Shown in pieces: positions 14,301 to 29,300 of a DNA stretch of 64,000 nucleotides; position 1 is the stretch's first letter; every line of letters starts with the position of its first letter. Under the pieces are notes generated by a model, which was not told the DNA's origin, did no database searches, and saw only the letters and a list, made by a program, of their open reading frames with translations. Both the position numbers and the translations under genes were made by a program. The DNA comes from Epiperipatus broadwayi. Its lineage: Eukaryota > Onychophora > Udeonychophora > Euonychophora > Peripatidae. The DNA lies in contig JAQFVV010000112.1 of the NCBI GenBank assembly GCA_028023455.1, forward strand, positions 2,726,001 to 2,790,000, written 5' to 3'.

Positions 14301-17300
14301 TTACAAATATATAATTGTGAAGGATTGAAAAATATAGAGTTAAATCGATTAGAGAAAAAAAGTAGACTTGCAGAAAAAAAAAATACATATGAAAGAATAT
14401 ATGATAATACTATAAAGGTCTTATTATTATTTTATGCTAAAAGTGTAGCTTTAACTATCTGGGAAAGGTTTCAAAAATGGAATGAGAATTTGGATTGTAG
14501 TTAAGGTTTATGTGAAGAGTGAAAGAAATACATTTATTTAGATGAAAATGGATTTAGATAAATATTGTGGAGAAGGTTGAGGAGTGTGTGTGTTAGAAAT
14601 AAAAGAATTTTTTATTTTGGTATTTATAATAACTAGGAGAATGTAAGAATAGGATATTTGAATTTAAATAGAGATAAGAGAAGAAAAACTATGTCCGTGT
14701 GCTTGGGATGAAGATTTGGTAATGGAGGATATAAAGTAGATGAATTCACTGTGATATATAACAGTTTTAGAGAAAAAGAACATTTAATCTGACTAACAGT
14801 CTTGTGTCATGTGACTCCTGCACAGAAACTTCTGACTTCATCTAAGGAAAATTAATTTACATCAAATCATATCATTCTTACACTGGTTTGCACAAAATTA
14901 ACCTTTATTCAACTAGGACAAAAAAAATACACCATTTATAGCCTGGAGTTTGAAACTCAAATAATACTTATTAGATAATTCAAATTTATCAGAGGTTATT
15001 TAGCTAGAAATGAATTACATTTAACTGCAGTGTTGATTGTGCTGTTGTCCAGCTTTATTTGACTTAGCTACCGTGCGTTTTTTAAATATTCTTTGGTGCA
15101 ACTATATACCTTACCATGTAAAGCATATCAGAGTAGCTATGTGACGGTAGTTTGTTACAATGTTTTTAAGTTTAGTTATAATATGTATGTCCATCTCCAT
15201 TCTATTTAGCTTGCTTGAAACATGAATAAAGTTGTTTGGAGAAGGTAAATTATTTCTAAGTGCATTTCACAATTTTTTATGCGTAATTTGATCTATAAGC
15301 ACCAAATTTCTTATGCTCATAAATTTGATACCATTTTCGATAAATATCATTGATGAGACTAGAGATGGTCATATCATTTTTGGCTTAGATGTAAATTTTT
15401 AATTTAGTTAAAGATTGATATAGATCAAATTCGTATATCAATAAATACTAATAAATGAAAAATATGTGTAATAGGTTATGAGCAGGGCCAACTGAAGAGT
15501 GCTAGTTCGTTTAGGAATATATATTGAGAATCAGTCTGCCTTTTTCAGTTGCCTGTTTGTGTTTAAAGCAAGTAAAGTGGAATGGGGTTTTTTAATTATA
15601 TCTTAAGATATTGCACATAGGTTAAAAAATGGAGTTGGTTTAAGAATACTTCATGATTTTGTTTAATAAAAATAAGATATATTAATATTTTATTTTATTA
15701 AGTGTGAAATTTACATCTGGATTAAAATAATATGATAATCTCTAGCCTAATAAATGATTAGTAAAAATGATTTCAGTATTTATCTAAAGTGAATGGTGTA
15801 CATTATGTGAATGCAAGAAATCTGATCCCTGTGAATCCAATTATGGTTATACACACACACAAATTATTAATGTATACTCCTCCTTACATAATAACTCAAC
15901 TAACTATTAGTCCACTTCCTGCCACTTTTGTTCCAGCTTTACTGCCTAAAGATATTTGACCAAGTTGGCATCTAGAATATTTTAATAGCCCTGAAATGGG
16001 AATTACAATGGTAAATGTTGAAGAAGTGAATGACCAACCATGTAGTGCAAAATCATTTAATTATTGACAACATTTCTTGTGTAATTGATAGAGGGACATC
16101 TCATTTAGAAATGGATCGACTTTCTGCTGAAGATACTGCAGTTATTTATCTTGGTCTAAAACATATTTATAAATTTATTTTATTAATAATATATGATTCT
16201 TAAAATGTAGAATATGCTTACATTTATATGAGCACAAAATTTTTTGTATAGCAATAATTTAAACATTAAATCAAAACAATACTTTAAAACTCAGTCTGCT
16301 CAATGGAAGTTTTCAAATTAGGGATGTTCAGATTAATGGTTTTATAGTGTGAAACTTTCATTTAGAGCTTTTCTCTAGACATAAGTGATTATACAGTCAG
16401 AAAACATTGTTTACAAGTGTTGAAACATCTTGGATAATTTCAATATGAAAAATGTTATGGCAAATTAAGACAGCTACATTGTTTGGTATATATTATTTTA
16501 ATCATTGAAACTAGTTTTTGAAGAATGGTTTGTGATGAATTAGGGTAAGTGAAAAATTGCTTTTAGGAACAATTGGTTTCATTCTACTGCTAGTCATCTA
16601 TAATACACTTGAGTAATAACTGGATTCCAAAGAATAGTCCTATTGTATATATTCTCATTCCCAGACTAGTTTCTGGTTTATGGTCTTTACAGTCAAGGAT
16701 TGGGGGCCTTATGTACCTCACATCAAGTGGCTATCTTTTTATAATATCAGTCTAATGGTTCAAATCCAAAATTGTCCTAAGATTTTGAACACAAGCTAAT
16801 TTGCTTGTATATAGATCTGAAACTAGGCTAGTAACTATATGTTTAGAGACTGCTGATATATGTAAACTGTATTATCTTTCATTCTTCAATTAGAATGATG
16901 TATGTGTCAACAGCACTAAAATTATTATAAATTTTTTTATGTTACATTAGTGAAATGAAAGCAAATTGTAAAAATTAATTAATATATTATTAATTAAATA
17001 AATAGTTGTAGAATTTTTTTATTATTTTTCGATATTAATTTGACACTGATCATCTTTTTTCAGAATGCAACTTTTATGGAAGGTATCACTGGTATTGAAC
17101 CTATTACAAAGCAGCCACTGCTCGCTCAAATCCAAAGGCAGTGCCAAGATATGTGTGGATGGGATAGCTCAGGATTTCCTGGATCACAGCCTGTTTCAAT
17201 GGATAAAGACAATATAAAATTGCTCAGTCAGAAACCATATAAAGTGAGTTGGAAAGCAGATGGAACAAGGCAAGTAATGTTATGAGATGGGAAGTGTTAT

Positions 17301-20300
17301 CTTCTTTTGTGCATATTATAATTAATTAATTCTCCATATATTTTTATTTAAGTCAGCCAAGACAACAATAGGCTTGAAAAATGCATAATGGTTAAAATAA
17401 TATTTAAATGTAATCAAAATAGTGCTTAATTTTTTTATACGATAGGATTGTCATATGCACAATGCTTGTTTTCTCCCCAATGGACAATATAAATATTTAT
17501 ATATCTATGAGATATTTAAAAATTATGTAGTAACATAAACATTAAAATATTAACAAAAAAAGAAATAACATATATATATATAACTCAATAAATTATACCA
17601 GGTTATAAAATAAAATCTTTAGACATAAATATGCAGTAACAAGTTCTTGATTACTAACAATGTAATCTTTCACACCTGTAAAAATTATGTTACTTTTCAT
17701 GTGATGTGAAATGGATATAAAATGATTTCTTCTTAAACAAAATCAGAAAATTCTTTGCTCACGCTATGTACTTAGAAATTCTGTTAACAAAGTTATATAT
17801 ATTCCAATAAACTCATCTATTTTTTAGTCCTTATTACTCAATTATTTCTTCTGCCCTGTTTCATTTTTTTCCCCCTACCTATTCCATTTATCCTTTCTTT
17901 ATATCCACCAATTGCATTACAAAGACCTAAACAGGAATCATAAAATTTTTATTTTTTCATTCTCTTTACCTTAAATTCTTCCAACTCTGTTGGTTTATCC
18001 TAACCCTTTTTCAACATTCTACACTTCAAAAATAAATGTTCAACACTCTTTCATTTCTGCATAAACTAATCTACAATCCAAATCCTTACTCCATTTTTGT
18101 GTTCTTTCTCTGGTCTCTAACATTCTTGCTCTTGTTTTTAGGGTTATCATATATTTTTTCATTACATTGCATATAATTTTTGTGTAACTTCAAACAACTT
18201 TTTTTTTAAAATTCATATTTGTGTTGTAACTCTTAATTCTTTTTCTCTAACTAACTTATCTATGCTCTTTTTCTACTCCTCATAATTATATACCTGTAAT
18301 ACATTTTCTACACATTCCATTTAATCCAATTAAATGTTATTTTTTACTTATTTATTTTTATTCATATATTGAAATCTTCAAATATTTTAAATTTATTTTT
18401 GATTTCCCTCATTAAAATGGAAGTCCACCCCATTTTACTATGAATAAACCTCATCTGGATATTAAATTTTCACACCCTGGTAGTTCATTGCATTATTTTT
18501 TTTATGTCCAAATTAACATCCTCTTTATTTTTCTTCATGCCGTATTTGTTTCCTCACACAAAACGCCTATAAACATAAAATAAACTCAGATTAGATTTGT
18601 GATCAAAAAACATTGGTGAAATATTACTGCTTGCAATTTTAGTCTTATTATAGAGTCATTTATGATCTTCGTCTCTTTTCTTTCCATCAGAGAATATTGC
18701 CATGTACCCACATACAACATGAATTAGATATAAAGACAGATATTTCTCGCATTCTGTGGGTCTAATTTTTCTTCCAATTTATTGATGACAAAATCTATAC
18801 AGAATTGAAATTCAAGTTTTACTACTATATTCTTTTTTTATATTAAAATTAAACTTATTAACTTATTTCAAACATATCTTTCATATTATATCCTGCAGAT
18901 AATAACATTTATGTATATTTTGTAATGTTCAAATTTATTTATTAAGTGCATAGATCATACGAAATTAAAAAGAAAGGATTTCACATTTTAAACATATGCA
19001 CCTTACTGATTTTTATAATAACTCAGCGATGTTGTGTGAGGAGAGAGGAAACTCTCAAACCCAAACACAAGATAGACTTTATAAAGATAAGAGTGGCTGT
19101 CTTATTCTAAATTCTGATTTATATAGGCCAATCTGAAGCATCTTGGTTTGAGAGAATGAAGATGTTACTCTGTTCACGTTTACATCCATTTTTCTCTGTA
19201 CTCAACACAGCATTGTTGAGCTATTATAAAAATCAGTAAGGTAAGCTACATATGTTAAAGAGGTGAAATCCGATCTCTTTAATTACGTATATTTTATTAA
19301 ATTCTTAGTTTTACCATGTACATATTTATACAGTTTATCATTTTAAAATAAACTTTTTAAATTTAAGAACTTTTTTGTAAGTATAAAGAACTTTTGAATT
19401 AGGATGCAGAGGTTCATATTCATGAATTGGTTTAAGTCTATAGTGTAAAGAAAATTTTTTACAATAAATTATTATATCCCAAAATTTACTATTCTTACTA
19501 TAACTCATATTATTTAGTCCATTTAAAGTTTTCAAATTTTAAACATCTAATTAATAGTATTTATCACCAGCACATTCTATGATATCCACATATTTATAAT
19601 AAGCTTTAACTGTAAATAATAGTTCTTCATGTATAGTGTACAACTAATTATGTATCTAAGCAACTATTAACCAACATCATTTTATTTTGTAATATTTTCC
19701 ATTATATATCGTCACAATATTATTATCAAAAAAACTTGTTAACAATAATTTTTTTTTTATTGCATTTTTTATTTATATTTCATTTAATTCTCATTCATTA
19801 AAGAACATTTATTATATATAAAGCATTGTACAGACATATTTAGAATATTCTTTTAAAAATTATTATTGTACTTATGAATTTTCATTTTTAAAAGATATTT
19901 TAAGTACAATATTTACAATTGATAAAAACTGAATCAAATTTTAAAAGAAAATACTATAGATAGAAGAGTAAAAGAATAATTTAACGTGAATATTTTTAAA
20001 ATATCAAGATATTAGCAAAAAAAAAAATAAAATGCTACCCCCCCCCCCCTTTCATCAGTTCTGTAGTAAAAATTGATGATAAAATGCAAAAGATACAATG
20101 TTTGATATTATAACTTTATCTTTCCTATTGCATTGCCAAATCCATATAATATTAATATCATCTATGTTCTTTATTACTTTTATAATAATGCTTTTTTTAC
20201 AACCTAATATGATAGTTTCCGTGGCCAGCAATATTCTTCAGAACTTCTACTTATATCTCCAAATATAAGTAGAAGTTCTGAAGAACAATCAAAACTGTCA

Positions 20301-23300
20301 TGTTAAAGTTGTAAAAAAAGCATTGTAGAAGTAATAAAGAACATAGATGATAGAAGTTCTGAAGAAGATTGCTGAGGCAATCAAAACTGTCATATTAGGT
20401 TGTAAAAAAAGCATTGTAAAAGTAATAAAGAACATAGATGATATTAATGTTTGATATTGTAATTTCATGCTCATAGTTGCTTTACTGCAAGCAATCTTAA
20501 TTGTGGTAGAATGAGTTGTTTTGCTATTGTAATGCATAGTGGTTACAATGTGAACTAGAAAATTAAAATTTCATTTTTTTCTTTACTAATTTTTATTTTT
20601 TTCTATTATTATGATTTTGTTCCCAACTAAGGATACATGGATGAATGGATGATTGAAATAGTGGATATAGTAGTTCACTATGTTGAGAAAATAAGTAATT
20701 TAATAAAATTTCATGGATTGCAAAGAATTGATGTATGTTCTTTATTTAATAAACTTATTTTTATTAATTTGAATTATTTTTCAAATTTAGATATATGATG
20801 TTAATAGATGGGGAGGATGAAGTTTATATGATTGACAGGGATAATGTAGTTTTTAAAGTACCATATTTAAAGTTTCCTAAAAGGAAGGATCTGGATTCCA
20901 ATATCACAAAGACTCTTTTGGATGGAGAAATGATTATTGATAAAGTGCATGGACAAAGCATTCCTCGCTATCTTATATATGATATTATAAAATTTGAGGT
21001 AAATTAAATTTTTTTTTAAAATAAATATATATATATATTGGTGAATTTTTACTTTTTGTTTCTTATTTACATTTGTTGTTATGTTGTGGTTCTGTTTTTG
21101 CAAGTGGCAAAACACATCTTTTAAAGGCTCGTATTTCCCTTTAATATTAGATTATTTCTCTGTCTCTGTGTTTGAAAAGGAAAGTTTTTGATGAATTTAT
21201 TTTATCAGTTCTTAGTTAAGGATCTAAGGTTTGAACATTTAACAGAAGAGCAATACAGAGACTTCAGACTCTCAGTGAAGTATGGTGAGCTATATGGGAG
21301 TAAAAAAAAAAAGATCATAATCTAATAATATTTAGGTGAGAAAACTAATGTAACATTGTTATAAAAAGAATTGAAATTGAAATGGAACTGAGCAGGCCAT
21401 GTTGTGAGAAAAGATAATAATAGATGGATAATTGAGTTCTTAAGAGTTTAAACTGGATTCCAAGAAATTGCAAAAGATTTCGAAAGAGAATATGTGAAAT
21501 GATTGGATGAAATAAGGAAATTTGTGTGATGTGGAAAAGAGAAGCTATGGACACAAGAAACTGGATTAAATAATAGAGAGATCTTCATCCTGCAGTGGAC
21601 TGATAATAATTTAAATTTACATAGTAAAGTAATAGTATTTATCATCTATATGCAGTAATAATACTTGGTAAAATGAAAATACACACAGAAAAGTAATAAC
21701 ATTTGTATTGTATTTTTAAAATAGCCCAAATAAAATCATCAATGCAGAAAAAATATAGCATCAAGTTTATGATTTATCAACAATAGATTCCCCAAAAAGA
21801 CAGTTCAAAAAACAATGGATCTGTAGATATATATCTATATTTCTATGATACTGATTTTAGAATCAAACAAAGCAGATCATAGATGCAGAAAACAAACAAT
21901 ATATGGATAACTGACTGATTGAGATTTCTCTGTAATTATTAAAGGTTTATTATGACCGAATATGAATTGTCATTAATGAAGAAAAAATATCACATTTTAT
22001 TTGACACAGTACATATCCCATCCACAATCTTTTATAAGAATTATATAAATCCTGATAAAAAGTAAAGTTATAAGCTGTAATCATTAAAAACTATTAATAA
22101 TTTTTTATTTAATCCATAAAGAGTTATTTATGTTCTTCTGTTAAAAAATGGTTTCAAAAATTCTAATGATGTAAATCTAAAAGAAGTTATTTACACACTA
22201 TAATTACTCGCCAGCTGTAACACAATAATCTCTGATTATTCATAAAAAAGTATAAAATTATGCAAAATTAAATAACCAATGGACACAGGTTTCTAATTCT
22301 CCCAGAAATTCTAGAAATGGTTCTAAGTGAAAAGAACAAACAAGGCCACTAAAGAACTTTTCTAAAAAAAAATTTTAGATAATGGTTTTAAATAAATTCT
22401 ATAGTAATATGGAGGATCATTATTAACTCTGTAGAGGTTTTTTAGAAGTGGATTCATCTTCAACAAGTGAAAAGAGAATTCTATTAATATGTACTGCGAA
22501 TCTTACTTTAAGTAGCAAATACCCAAAAAGTATTATCAAAAATCTAATAAATTATTATCTTTTTTCTAAATAGTATTAGTATTGGGACTGTATTCCAGAA
22601 GTTGAATAAAATATTGGAAATACTCATTATATTGTTATTAGTAGGGTATGTGACTTTTTGTATTGAATATGATAAGGAGTTTTATAAATTTGAACAATGT
22701 CTAAAGGGAAATGAAGAAAAGCTAAGTTTTCTAAAAGATATCAGAAGATCCAATGATATTTAAATCAGGTGATTGGGAAGGCTATGAGAAGTTCACATAA
22801 ATTTTCATGTTCCTCAAACCAATATTTGTCTATATAAGCTGTCTGTACTAGAGTGTTAATGCCAAATAAAATAATACTTATTTGGAAATATTTTTATTTT
22901 GGAGGGAACATGATTACCCAAATTATTGAAATAATCTCCAGCTGCAATGTCTGTCAGAGTAGTAATCATATTTAGCAATTTAATTATTGTTTTGTAATTA
23001 CATTTGTACAAATAAGTATATTGTCATATGTTGTTATTTAATTTCTTATCGATAAGTTTTCACTTATAAAATGCGCCACCTGATGATAAAAACTCATTAT
23101 AATAGACTGTATACTAAAATGGAATCGTAATATCTCTGATTATTACAATTATTCATTTGGGTAAATTCAGCTCTTTTTATTTTATTTTTAGTATTGATAT
23201 GAAATGTTTCTAATATTCTCAGCAGTTACATATTGCAGGAATAAAAGAACGAAAAAGTGAAACACATAATAATCTTAATCAATTGTTAGTGCTATGTATC

Positions 23301-26300
23301 AATAATAAATAAAAGCATGAAATTTAAAGAAAGAAGAGATGAATTTGTCTGATTAAATTACAATAAAAGTATAATGGACAAATACATTAGATGCATACAA
23401 TCTAATCATTCAAGTTATGGATGCTATTTTTTTTTCTTCAGAATGTAAATATTTCCCCAATTGAATTTAATGATTAGGTTTATTGTTGTGTTTGCTTTCA
23501 AAATTGCAGTTTTATTTGTAAAATAAAAGTTTGTGATACAGCTTTAAATATTTTAAGTGTTGAAATAAATTTAGTTAAGTTAGTGATAAGTGTTGGCAAA
23601 CTACCAGCAGCACATGCACAGTCAAAAAAAAAAAGCAACACTAGCTAAACATATCACCAAAAAAATTACATATTTTTCAATCTTTCTTATGATAGGTCTG
23701 ACTGATTTGATCTTTATTATAAATAATTGTTTAATGTGTAGACATTAGTAATTCAATTTATTTAATTCTGCTTCAGAGCTCTGTATTTAAGAATAAGTAA
23801 TCAGCAGATTTTGGATACCAATCCAATATCTGACTAGTTTCTGGCTATTGACTTTCAACAGCTAGCAATGCTGGATTGCAAATATCCATTCTAATGATTC
23901 GAAAGAATTCAAAACCAAAGTCAGGGTGCTCATCCATCTGTGTAGATTTAATGCTAAATCATCAACTGTATATTATAATAATATTGATTATAAACTACTT
24001 CTAAAATTGACATTTATTCACTTTACATCACTATTTTAAAGACCTTTATATTTGCATGAGTGTGAGCAGTGGACATTAATTTAGTGATGTTAACTTGGTT
24101 CTAAACTAAGTTGAATATTTTCAGGTAATAAAAGTAAAAAGTGGCTGAGATTCAATTCCTCACTGATGAAGGCTAAGAGTTGGAAATTAATATGGTCATC
24201 TAGCATCCATTGATTGCTCACATGCAGATAATTCTAATAGTAGAGAGATGTAAAGTGAATTGCTATTGTCATTGCAAATACCAAGGAAATCTCAGTGATA
24301 TTAACGATTTATTTGCTTTTTGTTTTTATTTATATGATTTTGATTGCTTTTCATTATTTTTTTTATTTAATAAATTTCTTAGATGGTGTTCATCTTTATT
24401 ATATTTTTTTAACCATTAATCTGACAATCGACTTATCAATATATTTATATACAATGTTTTTTATATCTTATTAAATAAACTTAGTCGGTTATATTTGTTT
24501 GCAAATGTATATGTAGGGACAAGATGTTGGTGGAACAGATTTTGGAAGGAGATTGTATTGTATTAGGAAAGAAATCATCGATCCTCGGCATATCTTGATG
24601 CAACAGGGGAAAATTGAAAGGGCTAAAGAACCATTCAGTGTCAGAAATAAAAATTTTTGGGACACTCCAGTAGTTCCAAATGTAAGTTCTTTTTTATTTT
24701 GAAGAGTGGTTGTGATATATGATAATTTAATTTCATAATTATTTGTTCTATTATTCATCTGTTAAAATAATTTTAATCTCTGTGATCAAGTTGCAATCTT
24801 TAATGTCTATATAAATATATTGGACGATAAATAAAAATGGGGATTCCATCTTTATTGTGACAACAGTTTGAGATTGTTGATTGTTATTGATACTGGGATT
24901 GTCTAAATGTCAACTGATTTTAATGATTACTTATAAACCCATTTAGCCTTGAGCACTATTATACTTATTATTTAAATAATACTTTGCGTGCAACTTGAAA
25001 ATTATAATTGCAGTTTGTAATGTTATAAATGACTATTTATTAGTATGCATTGAGAAAAGTTTATATTTACCTGTTTAAGGAGGTTTATTTAAACTTTTTT
25101 GTATCAATAATTGTAATCTCTGGTCAAGTTGCAATCTTTACTGTCTATATAAATATATTGGAGCATAAATAAAGGTAGGATTCCACCTTTTATTGTTAAA
25201 AGGAGGTTGCCTTGACAACAGGTTATGATTATTGGTTGTTATTGATATTGGGATTGTCTAATTGTTGACTGATTTTAATGATTATAAATAACTTATACGA
25301 CTTATAATTTAATAAACTTATTTCTTTGTAAATAATGCTTAGTTGAGATTATTTAAGCATCTTAGTAAATTTATTTTCTTTAAAACTTAAAAAAGCCATG
25401 TTTATTTTGCTTACACTGCCATCTAATATAGCTTGGATAATCAAAATGCTAAGTGGTATTGCATATTAAGTCCTCATTCAATGCTATCCTATCTTCATTG
25501 CCAATCTAGGTTTTGGTTATCACCTTAGTCAGTGAGGAGCATTGCAATATAGCATCTATTGATTACTCAAGCTTACAATAAATAGCAGCACTGTAGTAAA
25601 ATAAACAGTTGCTTCTGAAACGCATGTATAATGTATAATAATTTTTTGACTTCCAAATATGTATTTCTATTTTTTTATTGATAGCTACTGGCAGAAAAAT
25701 TTTCCAAAACTGTGAGTCACGAAATCGATGGCTTAATATTTCAACCTAAAAAAAATGTAAGTATAAAGTAATTTATTTATTTGTTTTAATCAGAAGTAAC
25801 ATTAGTATATTGAAGATCTCTTTATTCGTTTCAGCTTTTTTTTTAAAAAAAAAAGTTTGGGAGAATTTGAAAGATTTGTTTACTGGCTGTCAACTAATTA
25901 ATTTCCAAATCAGAAAGGATAGATTTGCAAGAGCTAATTGTTACAAATTTAAATGTAATGTTTATTGGTTATTTCAGGCAGTCATATGATAACTATGAAT
26001 TTGGTGATGTTGTTTCCCTAATATTCAATATGTCCTGTGCAATATTGTGGAAAAAAAGATTGATAGGGTTCTTTTCCATTGAATCGTGTATATACTAATG
26101 TCATGGTTGATGTTTGTTGATATATCACATGCAAAATATGTTAAGTGTGAGAGTCTTATCTTTTGTGCAGTATATATACACATTGTTTCACTTAAATATG
26201 TTTATATTTGATTTATTTATGTATATATTTCTGTTTAGCTTGCATATATCTAATAAATATTTTTTAATACAATATATATAAATGCACAATATTTAATATT

Positions 26301-29300
26301 TAAAATGATTCAAAAAATAAAAATGATCTTTTATAATAAATTGTATAATAAAATTCAGTATCTCATGCAGTAACAGAACATGTCACACCCATGATCTGGT
26401 TTGAAAATCTGGGCAGTACATGAACATTTTCTTCAGGCAGCTGAGGTTTTCTAAACAAACTTTTTCTTTTTTTTCCAATGCATGGGCTATAGCCAATGCA
26501 AGTATCCATCAAATTAAAATCACTGAATGGATCTCTGGTCAATTTAGGAAAGAAGTCTATAAAAAAATATCACCATGCTAGTTAAGATATGCAATGTTTT
26601 CTCTTTTAATGTTCTTTTGCGAAAGGTAATTAGGGAAACCTTTTCTTTTCTGTCATAGACTGCTCTTTTTTAACTCATCTACAAAACTTGTGAAGTGCAT
26701 TGTTTAATGGCTATCTGACACTCTACTGTCTAGAAGTAGTAACCTTTTCCATCATTAAAATTTTTCTCACTGTTCAAAATAATCTCTTGAGCAACAAATA
26801 TCCATTTTCAAATTTTAAGACTGGCAAGCAGCGGTAGAGTATTGTTACATATTTTTAATATTGTCTTCAGATTTGAACCTGGATTGAGTAAATTTGGAAA
26901 TTTTCTCTAATGATTTAGATTTATTTTTCAGGTAACTGAATTGTAGTCAGTCCAGCTGACTATCAAATATTGATTTATAAATAAATGAGTATTTAGCTAG
27001 TCTTAGCTAGAGTGGGAAAATATTGGTGCACAACAATATTAAAATTAGGCAAGTTTTATTAATGAATTAAAAAAAACTGCCTATTCAGCTTTTTTTTTTT
27101 TTAACAAAATAATTCATCCATTCATAAATACCATATAAAAAATTTTCTTCTGTATATTTTTTGAAAACATAATTTTTTAATTCACATTTTATTATCCCAA
27201 TATTTTGATATATTCTATAGTCATTATTAAGAGTTATATATTGTATAATTTCATAATTTGCTGTCTGTAACTAGGGGTTAAAGATGAAATTTGGTTTCTA
27301 TATTGAGACTATTGGTCATTGTGCTTATCTTCTTTATAAATGGAATTTATCAGCTACTAATCTATGTAAATGTGGGTACACACAAACTATAAACAAGATA
27401 GTTAATAATTGTCAAACCTATGGTTACAATAGCAGAATTGAAGGGTTTAATAGAATCGTCATTGATGATTCCATCTCTACAGGTTCCTTTATGATATTTT
27501 GTTAATAGGTAAACTGTCAAAAAAAATGCATTTATTAACAAATGATATATCGCTACCATAAAAATAATTTTTATAGTAATATTTTTCTTTTTATGCTACA
27601 TTATTATTATTTTATCGGTGTTTATAGAAGGTATTGAAGAATAATTTTTTAAATAATATTTAAGAATGGAAAACTGCTTAAACTCTCGCCAGTTGTGAAT
27701 TTTTGGTAAGTGTGGTCTTCTTCATTCTTCCTCTATGGGAAAAGATTTTTGTCCTATAGTGAGTTTTTAAAAGCTTGTTTTATACATTTTAATTACTTTT
27801 AAAGTAGAAAACTTTAATAAGCTATGTATAAAATTAAATGTCTAGGAAATGTAACAGTTAAAAAAATAACAGTTGCTTGGCCTTTTCTAATAATTAAGTA
27901 ATTTATAACAATAATAGTTTTTTTTTTTCTTTGTAATGATAATGAATTATAATTTGTTTGTTGTTGCTTTTTTCACTTTTAAAATTTTCAGTGGCTTTTT
28001 CCAAACAATTTGGACATTTTAGAATTCTTTGGGATATTGTTTAGGAAACGTATAATAATTTTAAAATAATGTAGTAGTAAAAAGATTGTGTGCCCAATCA
28101 GTAATGATCATCATGTTTTCATGTGCAAGCTACAATTTTGATAACAAAAGTCTGGGATTTACTGTCTATGAAATTTATTTTAATAAAAAAAGTTATCCAA
28201 AAAATCATATGAAACTAAATATTTATATGTGAGATAAATTTTTAAAAAAATCAAAAGCAATTACTTTATATTTTCAACATTAATGTGAAAATAACATTGC
28301 AGTCAAATCTAAATTACAATTGCCAGGTTGAATATTTATATAAACTAAATTATTTATTTGGAAATATTTTATATATATTTAGATTTTTTTCACATACTTT
28401 TTTTTTATTGATGATTTTAGTGTTTTTATATTAGTAATCCCATTTAATTTTTGTCTCTCTTTTAATATCATTTTTTTTTTTTTTGCTAGCCTTACATGTG
28501 CGGTCGTTCCCCAGAAGTACTCAAATGGAAACCTCCCAGTTTAAATTCCGTTGATTTTAAATTAGTTATCCAAAAAATTTCTGGACAATTAGGGCAAGTA
28601 TGATATTTTTTTATTGTAGAAATATTATCACGCATTTACATATTTATTTGCTTATTCTTATATGAGGATCCTAATTAAGTAAAATCAGAAAAAAATATTA
28701 AGTTCTAATCAGACTTAGATTTTTTTTTTTTACATACTAGTCATCCATAATTGGTTGGTAAATGGATAGCTACTTATTTTTTAAAGTTAGAGGATAAAAT
28801 AAGGATGGAAGAGCATTCAAATCTTTACCATTCAAAAATTGGTAAGTCTGGTGGATAATGTTTTCGTCTTCATTATTCCTCTATGGGAGAGTTATTGGAA
28901 AGGCTTTTGCCCTGATGAATCCATAAATTTTAAATCCCATAGTGCCTTAACAATTTTCAAAATGATTTGCAGTGGACATAAATTGTCAAAAATCTTAATT
29001 GTGTGCCTGATTATTGTAATTGGACATCAAATTGTATAATACATAAATCTGTAACAACACTCTTTATAAATATATATACACTGTATAGCTAATGATTTTT
29101 AATGAACACAATTTTATGCCTATCAAATATGGAATGCTAAAAATATAAACCTATTCACAAAATAAACAAGTTTACATATATTACTAAGATAATTTATAAG
29201 CTAGATTTAAAAAAAAAAATCATTTAAATGAATTAGTAAATAACACCCACTTTATATCATTTTTTATTTGATAAAATAATTTGACATTGTTATACCGAAA

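Larger units (their letters stand above)
17270..20790 (+). other. GC-AG intron of the capping enzyme gene
   Basis: Begins GCAAGTAA after exon bases ACAAG and ends ATTTAG. AG|GCAAGT is the known strong consensus for the minor GC-AG class of U2 introns. Only this donor keeps the frame from KADGTR into YMMLID. Confidence 0.88.

Noticed and set aside
15841-16165. Coding-like remnant as a SET-domain protein fragment
   Set aside because: Resemblance to pre-SET sequences was faint and based on a few residues; not claimed.
28593-28599. GT donor at 28598 in place of the GC donor
   Set aside because: Joining at 28597 shifts the 43403 exon into a frame that reaches a stop within that exon and destroys the conserved VGG region.
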